Of a DNA stretch of 64,000 nucleotides, positions 22,893 through 34,800 are shown in pieces. Every line of letters begins with the position of its first letter. The stretch's first letter is position 1. A model generated the notes under the pieces. The model did not search any database. It had not been told where the DNA came from and saw nothing but the letters and a program-made list of their open reading frames with translations. The position numbers were made by a program, and so were the translations under genes. Source of the DNA: Pelecanus crispus. Its lineage: Eukaryota; Chordata; Aves; Pelecaniformes; Pelecanidae. The stretch covers positions 125,408,309 through 125,472,308 of the forward strand of contig NC_134643.1 of assembly GCF_030463565.1 (NCBI RefSeq). The letters run 5' to 3'.

Positions 22893-25800
22893 CTAGAATG
22901 AAATATTGTAGGTTTTTAGGAATGTTCTTAAATTGCCTAGGAACATAAAGAGTCATGAAGCATTAATGGGAGCAAGTTTTACTTCCTTATTTCATTGCTT
23001 AAGTTGTTACTATTGATGGTATTTCAGTCTTGAGGGTTATGACAATGCTATTTACTAGTAAATATAACAGGATGGGGCCAGATTTAAACAAGATCGTTGT
23101 GCCATTGAATCCAGGTAAATATCTTTTTTCTTACCTTTTTCATTGTGTTTAATTTTATTAAATGAATTAGCATGCAATCAGTAATGGCTAAATATAGGGC
23201 CAGAAAAGTCATGTACAATGCAACAGAGAAACCACATGAGACCCAACCTCTAATTGTAATTTTCTTGCTTTTAAGTGGAACTTAAATATAGGGATGATTT
23301 TCTCTCCCTTAATTGACAACACAGTTGCTTGTTGCGTGGAGCAGAATATACTGCAACTCTAACCTATAAATGAGTTGGCTCCACTTTTTAGCAGAAAAAG
23401 GTAGGTGTATAGTGAATGCCTACAGTAAATACATTTGTCTGCTGCAGGGGACAAATTATAAAATGTTCTGTGCTTTGGAGAGACTCAGACTACCTCCAAA
23501 ATGAGACAGACTCCAAGCTTAAAGGAGAAATATGAAGTTGCAATAATTAAAATAGCTCAATAAGACTTTGATAAGTAACTCTAATATCAGCAGTGGAAGA
23601 AAGCCTGAAGAAAGTCCGGCAAACAGTGAGGAGAGAGATTCACAGGCAGAATCAGAAGACCTGTGTTTTCTGTCAATTTTAAAAGGGGATTTCAAAGACA
23701 AATGGTGACTTCAGTTATCTGGTGGGTTCCGGAAAGGCTGCAGGCTGAAAAGGCGGAGTACAAAATACAGGAGTTAACGCATTCCAGACTACTAGCTCTG
23801 CTACTGATCTAGTAAGTGACCTCAACAACCTGTTTCACCTCTGTATATGCGTGACCTTTAGGTCATGCAATGTCTCCTACCATTTGTGAAGTATTTAGCA
23901 TGATGGCATTCAGATCTTGGTTCTTTCTACAAGCCTCACTATAATGAAAATAACATGAATATTTTTAGAAAGAAAAACTCAGATAAAGGAATAGATGGAT
24001 TGCTTTCTTCTGTTCTATAGAATCTCTTCAAAATAAAGGTGTTCATAGATGAGTCCCTTGCATATAACCGTTACATGGGAACACAATCAAGGGCTAAGAT
24101 TTACATAAAATCTATTTACAGCGATCATTGTGATGAGGAGATACTCCCAGCCCTTGAAGAAGTCCTTTTCCTTTCTCAGCAACAGATCCTGAGCCAGAAA
24201 TGTATGTTGACATCAGTTACGATGAAGATTCACAACCAACAATTTAAGATCAGTATTTGAGTAGCAAGGAGATAACAAACTGTTAACTGAAGTATACCTT
24301 TAGAGATAAAGCACTGACTTTTTACCAACATGACCAGGAACTCCTTTTAGAGGTACAACAGTACCGAGATGCCTTATACTGTGGAGCTGCTCTGCTGTTA
24401 GTGCAGCACCGCCAGCAGCTGGATTTCAGCGATGCATAATACATTATTTTGTTGAATTAGTTCCTGTCAGTCAGGTGCCAGCTAATGGCTGTCGGACCCA
24501 TGTAAATTACCGATACCACCGGTTCATTCAACTTTTGAAAAGATCAAATGAGTTTCTGAGAAAAATGTTACAATATACCTCTACGTGTTCTACTAAAAGT
24601 TTCTGGCTTTGGTATCTTCTTGGTTGATTGCTTTTCTGTTCTACATTGGGCATCTGTGTATGTTTCATTTGCTTTAGCTTTTTGGTTCTTATCTTCGGAA
24701 AACTTTTTCTCCTACAATTGACAATTAAAAGTAAAAATAATGAGGGAATACTTGTTTAGTGACTTTCAAAAGTACACAGTCAGTGCAATACTTATAAAAA
24801 GATTAGTAATTTCTATCACTATTATAGTCTTATTTTTTATCACAATGTTTGTCCTACATATTTCCTGTAATATAATTACATTCACACAAAATCTACACCC
24901 TAGAAAGTTAAGATGATGATCAGGCTGTTCAGGCACATTATCGAAACTTACAAATAACACACAGCTTAGGTGAGAGTTTAAACAAGGGATTGGAACCAGA
25001 TCTTTCATACCTTTGTTAGCCGAATTGGGCTTTTTTCTGTTTCCTGAGTTTGGTACTGTGACAGCAGCAGTGATCTAAACCTCTGTTTATCTACTTGTAC
25101 TGATCTGTTTATACTATGACCTGTTGAAAAAGGACAATTGTTAGCAATACAGTAGTTTCTGGAATTACATTGTTGGTATAAACAAAAGGTATCTTTGTTG
25201 ACTGATAACACTGGTATGTAGCCTAGGATTTAAACATTTTTTTTCCACATGTCTTAATGCCCTTTAATAAAGAAACTCTTTGTTCTGCCTGATCTATAAA
25301 TGCTGAAACTGGAACACAAACATAGCTACCTGGACTTTTGAGCGTTTTCATCAGTGCATCAGTACATCATAAATATACTTAAGTTTAGATTGACAAAGTC
25401 CTGTTCAGATAGAACATGCAAAATCAATGAATGTGTCTATACCCTAGAGCCCATGTGGGCTTAATTTGTGTGGTAACATTCTAATGTAAATTTAAGAGGT
25501 CTGGGATGAGGCCTCAGCTTTCAGGTTCCTAAATTCAGATCTTACGGAGTATAATAAACATGCTTGCTTTTATGCCTTCTGACTTAGTTACTCACCTTTC
25601 TCAATGTTAAGCACTTATGTAAGGCTTTATCGAACCAAACTCTTCAGAGGAAATGCTTAACACTGTTTGAAATATCTATGGTCTTTGAAAAGAGATTCCA
25701 AGGGAGTGATTGAATGAGATATTTCAAGAAATAGCTGGATGGCGATGGGATGGGATGGGGAAGATGACTATATTGTTCTTTTATTCTGGTTTTAGAATAA

Positions 25801-28800
25801 TTTTGACGTGAGTACAGTAGCTGAGAAAGTTGCCAGCACAGCAGCAAAAATGTGATCTTACCTACATCAACATTCGACCTTATTCCCAGTTTTTGATCTC
25901 TGAAATCCGAGGAAGACTATCCATAAAAATGGCGATTTTCAGATGTTTGCAGTTTGGTGGTAAAAAGGATGTTGATAACTAATTTGAGGATTACTCTTGA
26001 AGGAATGGCACTGGTGATGTGGAGGGAATTAGTTTTCCCTTTCGAAAGGGAACCAGTAAGTAGTTCCTTCAGCAGTTTTTTCATCAGAAATCAGCGGAGT
26101 GTTCCTCAGATTCAGAACTAGGGGGAGCTGTACCCCTAGATGAGCTGGTGTGACCTTCCCACACCTGAGCAAACTTTGCTCTCATGAAGAGCTTATTAAA
26201 TTAACGGCTTCATTCAATGAATCAATTTTATTTATGTACATAGAGCTTTCTGATAACCTAAGCAAGCCTACCTCCAGCTATTTATCAGGAGTGTTAAAAA
26301 ATGCAGCACCACCTTTCTTTTTTTCTTTCCTGCTGGGCAAAAATTTTTGCAAACGCAGAGTAGAAAAGAACTACTTGAAGAAGTAGGTCTTTCTAAGTCT
26401 GTTATAGGAAAATTCAAGTCAATAAAAAAAAATTTCCCGAAAAGGAAAAACAATTACCAGTAATTCCAGTTCTAGATTTCTAAATCATCTGTTTCCATTA
26501 ACTGGCAGAGAATTTACTGGCCCAAAATACCAAAAGATCAGACAACTTTGCTTGGAACCTTTTCATTACAAAATATCAGGTCTCTCTCCAAGTAAGCTCC
26601 CTTATCTTGCTTAAAGAAAAGAAGAACTTAAATAGTAAACAGTGATTTAAGTACTGTAATTTAAATAATAATATTGTACAAATCTGTGTCTGAGTAAAAA
26701 TAAAAAACCCACAGCTGGTTAAGTAATTCCAACTAAAATTGGAATTCAGAGCTTCATAAAAAAACGTGTCTGACTTGGAATGAGAAGTAGGAATTTGTCT
26801 TTCTTAATTTCACACTTGAATTACCAACCTTTTCCCTGTAGTTTACTTGTAGTTAAGGCAGAGTAATGGATTTGCAAGGGCAACAAAGAGGAAAGAAATA
26901 AGCAACTGGCTATGATAAGACTTTGTACTGATACCATAATTTGAAGAATTCTGTGGGCAATATTTCCAGCAGATATGTTTGCTACCATGTAAATTTTATG
27001 TGCTCTTCTGTACCCGTATGAAGAAAGTTCCAGTTCCTCCTTCAGTTTAGGAGCAGGAATATCTGATGAGTATTTTAAAGAGGTACTTAACCCAGGAAAG
27101 TCAATGTTCAGATCATTATCCAAAATTAAGGGTGTAAGTTCATTGTGCAGAAAGCTCTCCTTTAGAATACTGACAGAATGTTTATGATCCTGAGTAGGAG
27201 GCAAAATAGTAGCAACGTGGGGAAAGTACTTGAAATCTGTTTATTAGTTTCTGTATAAAACACATTTATTAGTAAATTCTAGATACTACATCTAAAGCAT
27301 ATCACAATTAGAAATTTAGAAGTGCTTCAAGAAAACTATCTTCAACTTTTTTGTCCCTGATGAATATAGTGGGCACATGGGCAACATAGCAGTTCTTGTC
27401 TCGTATGATTTGTAATTGTTTTTAGCTGCTGCTCCCTCAGTTCAAGGGATGGGATCCACTTCTCTGAACACAGGCGCCTAATGCTATTTGAGATGCCTTT
27501 GAGTATTCAAGGTATCTGCGTAAGGCTGGCGATAGTACACAGGACCGCTGGGACACCCGTGTCCTTCTGGAACAACAACTACAAGGCCAGGCAGAATGTG
27601 CTAGGGCATCTCAAATGGCACTGGGTGGCCTATAATTAGGCAGCTGAATCCCACACAAGGTAGCTGCTCTTAGAATGGTTGATAGACAAGACTGCATATA
27701 ATAGATAATTCTCTCTGATACCTGTCTGAACATCCAGGCGAAAGAAATACTCTTTACTAAAGAGCTCTTTCTTCCTTGATAGAATTTTCTATTGTTCTTT
27801 TCTATCATTCTGCTATACTATTCTAAATAACATCAACTCTGCGGATAGAATTAATTGAGAGGATATACAATAACCGGCTTGTCCATTTAAATTTACTTAT
27901 GCTAAAAACCAAAGGACTACTAAGGATAAACATTCTCTTCTCTCAGATAAGGTGACAGTAAGATCATCAGACTGGCCTTTAAACTTCCAAACCTTGTATC
28001 TGAAAACCCCTCCTTTCCTTTCACCCCAACAAAATGCAAGCTGCAGAAGCTTCAATAATGGACTTCGAAGCATCTCTGCTATTTGTAAGTTACAGGGTCT
28101 AAGGATTTTAAAGATGAGAAAACAGTTTTTAAAGACCCAACTAAAATCCTTATTTTTGCTCATATAAAAGCACTTCATATTAAAACTAGGAACTTGCTAC
28201 AGGCAGGTTGTTTGTGAGGTGCTTTGAGTTAGTGAGCCATGTTGTGGGAATTCTAGGTCTAGGGTGGCCACTTCTCCAGGCCAAGTCAAAGGGAACAGCC
28301 TGAACAACAATTAGTCTGCAAAAGCTTTGTGGACTGATGGCTTCACCTTGTTAAAAAACAAATAGGCAAATAGCTCTCGATGCAAACAGACACATAAAAT
28401 AGCAGCACTGCTTCAGTGTCACTGTTAGTATACTAAAACTGTGTATACTAAATGCTCTTCATGACAAAATATGGGTTAAATATTAAAAACAGGCCATGTA
28501 TTTGTATTCATAAAATAAATGAGCAAAACACCGAGCATTTCTCCTTATATTACATGTGCCAGAATATTTTTAGCCCATATGAAAGTACCATGTTGGCTTT
28601 CATTTTGGAATATATGTCCCAGTTACAAAACAATGTAAGTTTCACATAATTAAACAACAAAGGAAAATGAATATACGCGTACATTTTTCATGAGGTACTG
28701 AATCACCTTTGTCTTTTGGGATTTTAGGCATCCGATTTGCATAGATATTTTTTACATAAAGCTGCCGATCCTTTTCCTAAGAAGAAATAAACACTATTAA

Positions 28801-31800
28801 TCTTCTAATATGCATTAAGAATTACTTTTTACCAACTGAATTTTCCCATATTGGGAGAAAACTGTCAGCAATTTTGCTTTGTACCAGGCCACGTGGTGAC
28901 TTTGTCATTTACATAAATAGGAATCTGTCATTTTCTTTCATAAGCCAAAACAAAATTCTCCCTTCTTAAGGCTAAGAGGACACCTACATGATCTTTTTCA
29001 TAACACAATAGTCGAAAGATGAAGCCTTCTCTAACGATTTTTTCATTTGTTGTTCTTAGGTTTTTTTTTTTTCAGACTAAGTAATTTCTGGCTTTACTTC
29101 CTTTTTAAAATTTTTTAATTTGCTCAGTGCCCTTGGTTACAAGGTGCTCAGTTCTGGTTTACAACCTGTTGCTTGGGAGAGGACATAAGCTTCACAGGCA
29201 CACTTTAAAATTTTATTTAGCAAGAGTCCTCTTTCCTTACTGAAATCTATCTTAAACACAGAAGAGAGATTTCAGTAACATGCTCACCATATCAATTCTT
29301 AGTGTGAAAAATAGGAGCTGCATTTAATGTGGAGATACAGGTTGATCTGAAAAGGGAATTGTGTGTCTGAATACCTTGAATGGTCTGACTAAGCCAGGTG
29401 CCCAAAACTATGATTGTGTAAAAATAAACTGTTTTGGCACAGAAACAGGGTTAATAAGCATGTCTGGTCGCCTTTGTGGTAAAGCAATAGCAGGTTTTCT
29501 GAATCTAAATATAACATTAAGAGAACTGGACACATAGAAAACTGTGTGGAAAACACATGAAATATTTTGGAGAAGTGTTAAGATGAGACCTGTACTTTAG
29601 AATAATTTGCATTTTGGAACAGTTTTACCTTAGTGTTCTTGGGGCTATAATTATTCCTGTCTCTCAGATCTGCACATATAGGAGGAGATCAGACTCTGGC
29701 AGGGAAATAGCACTGCAAGTGCTGCTCAGGAGACTTTGATACAGGGCCTGGGAAGAGCACTGTACTTTTTTCATTTCCCAACAGCTCACTAGGCTTTTGC
29801 AGCTGGGCAGCCTGGCTGCTGCCAAATATCAGGAGGAAAGTTTCTGCACCTGATACATAGGTAAGAGGGACAAACAGTGCCCAGTACAGAAATGCAGATC
29901 TCCATCAATCCTCAGTAGTTGCCTGTTCTGCCCTTAACAATGTCTGGGAAAACTCCCCACAATGACATCTTTCACAGACATTTGATTCCATTTAGAAAGA
30001 GAAGGCTTCCTAGTGGAATCAACAGACGGACTGGTCACTTCATATAGAAATAAAAAAAGTATTTTTTAACTGTGTTACAAACACAGTTTAAATTATTAAA
30101 AAGACACAAGGATGTTAATGTTTTCTGGAATATGTTCTCTTTTTCTTGTTACCAACTCATATGACATACCATTCATGGCAGTTTTGTTTCTCTTTCTATT
30201 TAGTGTCACTTTTAGGTTTTGCTGTATGTTTGTTTTACAAGCATTCAGTAGTGTTGAACTGGGCATATTTGTCCCAAAAATATTTGTCTTAAAACCAAGC
30301 TGGAATTTGAAACAAACTATTGAAATATTTACTTAAGTCCTTTTGTTAAACTGCACTTTTGCAGATCGTAACATTTGGCTCATTTTGATTTGCAAGTGTT
30401 TCTAAAAGGGAGCTCATTTAAAGTTAGTAGATGAATGTATTGACCTAGCTCTATCAAAATAGTAACAAGTTGGTGGGGATTATTTGTTCAGGTTGTGATG
30501 CATTAATCTGTGTTTCGATTAGTTATTGAACTACTTTGAACTTTTGACAAATAGACCCTACAATAATTTCATCATTTTATATTTTGACTTTTTTTGGTAG
30601 ACTATAGGCTCAACTAGGAAACAAAAATTCCATTACTAAATAATATAAAAAGGCAAAAGGAATGGATAGCATTAAATATTTGACTCTTCTTGTAGGAACA
30701 GAAACCCATTTAAAATCTTGAATACCTTAATTTTTTGGTGAAGAGAGTTAATTTCCATTTGCAAGTTCTTTGTAATTATCCCAACTTCCACAGCTTTTTT
30801 GTTCTCATTTGCCAACTGACGACCAAAGGTGCTATTGTTCAACTTCAGCTGCTTTTCTAGGCTCTTGAAAAAATTACATAGTTTACAGTATGGATGTACT
30901 CAGCATGACTGTCAAAAATCTCAGTTCTTACCAGATCTAAAAAATAAGCACTCTAATATAATGAAAAGTAAACTTCTAATAATTATATTCTATTTTAAAC
31001 AATGCATGAAATTATGATGAAGTATCTGAAAAATTACTTCTAAAATGAGCAAAACCTGCTTTAAAACCTAATTTTTCTAAACAAAAAGGTATATTTGGCA
31101 TTCAAACATGAAAAATAAGCCTGTACATTACCTTTCTGATGGATTAATGCATACAATAATCTTTGAGAAATGCTAAGACATTTCTGTTCACACCAAGATC
31201 TATTAACTGTGGCAGCATAAGGAGGCTTAGTGTAAATGAAAACTAGGTAATTTATTGATTACTCTATCAAGTACTTTATCATCAGAATCCAGTGCCATGC
31301 ACTGAAATTATAGTTACTAAAATTGTAAGGTGGACATCCAATCCTGCAAGCTTTTTATAGCTTCTCACTAGGACTTCTGTAAATAGAAAGTTTTCAAAAG
31401 ACAGTCTGAATTCAGCTGTTTATATTTTCATTTTCTTTCATGTAATAAATGTACTTCAGACCTAGCTGTTCATACGGTGAAACGCCTCTAAGATTACCTG
31501 GCTCTTTATTTAATTCTGTGCATAATGTATCCCATAGAAAATAGAAATTAATTCCTGGACGACAATGGAAATGTCACTCTTCCAGTTTTGTATTAAAAAC
31601 GGTACTTCTGTCATTTTGTGGAAGGTTCAATAAGAGTAAAGAAGCATGAGATATTAAAAGGAGCTGAATTATCTCCTCTTAAACTCCCACCAGGCTTTTA
31701 CTACAGTTGCATAATAAAACAACAGTAGAACCAACCCTAAAATCTAGGACACCTGACTGCTGCCTAATTCAGCAGCCGCCCTACAGCTGAGTACAGTGAG

Positions 31801-34800
31801 TGACAGTAATTAGTGAATAGGAGATGTAGGTATGTCCGTATCGCCCACCAGCACCACATAAAAATAACAGTGCTAGTTCCAGATAAGCTAGCTTTGGTTG
31901 TTCAAGGTAGTAGGTCAGCAGCAGCCTGGTGGTCTCCACGAATGACTAATCCTTTGCTTTGCCAGGCTAAATCAGGGTCCATGCTATCGCAGCTAGATGG
32001 CCCAAGCAAGCCTGGGTACCCCACGCTGCTGGCAGGGAGCAGAATAGATGCTCTGCTGAAGATTGCTCTCCAGCTGTATGCTGTGCTTCTGACCTAACAG
32101 GGTTAAGGCATATGACTTAATTCCTAAAAGATCTTTATTGCCAACCTTAACCCACTCATACACTTCTGCCAGAATTTAAAATATTGGAAGGGGATACTAC
32201 TGCCATTTTTAGTACCTTACACTCAGGACAGCGCTGGATTAAAAAGAAAGTTCAATGTTATGGGATTGTATCAGGATCATTAATGTGACAAGAAGCAGCT
32301 AAAAACTTTCCACTACTCTCACACAGAAACCTCTCCTATTATTGTTCCACAAATACAGTGATATGCACATATTACCTGTATTCTCTCATCATTCACTTCC
32401 ATTTTTTCTGTAAGGACTGATAACCTGTGACCAAGCTCCTCTCTCTCTGCAAGAGCTTTGTCTTCTGAAAGCACGTGCAAGGCCTGCAAAGCATCTTTAG
32501 CTTTTAGCAGCTCTGCTTCAACTTTTCTGAGCTTCCTGGATGTATTTCTCTCGTCCTCCTGAGACATCCTCAGGAGTTTCCTTAAAGCTCTCACCTCATT
32601 ATAATGACTTGCTAAAAGATCCGGCAAGTTACTTTCTGAATTTTCATATCTACCTATTGCTTTTGAGTGCCGACACTGAAGCTGTTTCAAAACGTGGTTT
32701 TCTAAGCTTGATGCTTCTAATTTGTGTTGTAAAGCAAATATTTCATTCTTCAGCTCTTTAATTTTGTGAAGTCTTGCTGATGATATTCGCTGAGCCACTG
32801 CATTTTTTTTCTGGGAAATCATACTACTCCGCAGGCTTAAAAATGAAGAATTCTGGTATGGTATCTTCTCAACTGGCAATTTTTTTCCTCCTGCATTCAG
32901 ACCAAAGTAAACTGACATTGATATATAGCAATCATTTGAGACAGCAAAATCACCGTATGTCTTTACTGCTCACATAAGCTCATATACTGCTCATCCAAGC
33001 TACTTAACTGTGGTATATTTGATAAAATGTCCAAGTTCTATACTAAGACTCCAATGTTCAAGTATTTCATAGATAAATCCATTAAACATTTTATATCTCT
33101 GTGTGTGCATTTATGTGGCTGCACTGGGCCATAGCTAACTAGCTCTACAGGAGGTCAAGGCTCCCCCCTTTCATTCTCTGAAGCCATTTTCATTCAAAAC
33201 AGCCATCATGCTCACTTTCCATTAATAAGGGTAACTATGTAGGTGGTGTCTTCTGAGGCAAACAGCAATAATACTCTGGGAATAACTTGGTAAAGTATGT
33301 TTATATTAACACATTACTCCAGTATGAATGGGAATAAATTTTCTCTCTGTAAATCATGAGGTTCACTAATGTAGGCATGATATGGGGACCAATGAACCAA
33401 ACTCACCCCATCTAGAAAGATTACCAAGAGGGAGGACCTACACCTTGAATAGGAAAAAAAAGAACCGCCAACATAGTCATCTACAGGTCTGCAAGAACTC
33501 AAAAAACAAGGTGTTCACAATAGCACATGGTTAATTTTTTCTGCAGCTAGGATTTCTAATGGACTTTCTACAATTTTCAAGTCAGCTTTGAATTGAACTA
33601 CATTTTTAACCCTTACATGCTCATTAGAATAGAACTGTTACGCAGTTGTGTACATGGTTTCTATACAGCAATTGAAAAAAATCTTTATGGGCTAGCATTC
33701 TAAGTGTATTACTGCCATTTGGCTTTCTTTATGGCCAGCATCCTAAGTGAATTACTCTCATTTTCCTTTCCTGAAACATAATTAGAATTTGAAAATAGTC
33801 AAGACTGTAAATGAGTGTGTTCCCCTTTTTCAGGCATATATTCAATTTCACTATAGCTCTCAAGACATTTCAGGCAGTATTTTGCTAGAAGTTGATTATA
33901 GTAATTTATAGATCACATAACATTTTATGTCCTAACCTAAAAAACACCAGAGGAAAAGGACGTATCTTTTCAAGCACTTCTGTTGAATCCAATGGGTGTT
34001 CTGCACACAAACTCTTCACAGGAGCAGGCCCTAACCGGAACACCCCGTTGCAGATGGGAAACAACATCAAATCGGCGGTAGGAAAAGTAAAGCAGGGCAC
34101 TGCCACGCCATGGCCAAGCTGCTTCCATGACCTAAGCCAGAATAGTGGAAGGCTACGGGAAGAGTGTTACCTAGGAAGACAGAGATGCATGGGGCAGTGG
34201 CTTCAGTGGGGAAATGGCTCTTCTCTGCCACAGCAGTGCCTGTTCCCCTCTCTCCCCTTTCCTGCTGGCAGCAGCCGCAACAACTTTCCTGTTCTCCACA
34301 CCTTCAGCCCAGCTCTGCTCCTCCCCTTCTCATGGCAGGGCCTGGAGCCTGGCCTGGGCCCTGACACCCACGTGCCTGGCGTGGAAGGCAGCAAGTTCGA
34401 GGAAAGTATGAAGGGGGTCAGTTACACAACCGGGCACAACAGGGCAGACTGATGATAATGGAGGGAAGTTGGAATGGCATGGAGGAGCAGAACCACGCTG
34501 TCTGTCCTTTGCTCTTACTCCTAAAACACCCGATGCACTCCACCGTTTCTGGACACGAACCAGATGGTCTTTGTTCTGATGGCCCTGCTGACCGAGGAGA
34601 GAAAGCAGGGGCGAGCTGGTAGGACCTCGCTCATACAGAGCCACACAGGGAGAATAGACTATCAAATTCAATGGGATAGCAAAAGAAAAAGATAGAAAGA
34701 ATCTGAGATTAGGAATCAAGAGGAGGAGAGACTGATTTGGGCAGGGCGGTTATTTTTCTTACACAAGTTTTAAATGGCTTAAGAAGGACTATCATGGATG

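Noticed and set aside
22893-22956. ATG at 22956 as the start of a separate 214-residue gene
   Set aside because: The acceptor at 22893 joins the LCA5L frame in phase, and the C-terminal motifs are lebercilin-like, so the upstream part is intron. An acceptor at 22937 was also considered but breaks phase.
33892-34719. Several overlapping frames on both strands in the GC-richer part of an LCA5L intron
   Set aside because: No splice-site support, no family motif, and mutually overlapping; probably compositional.
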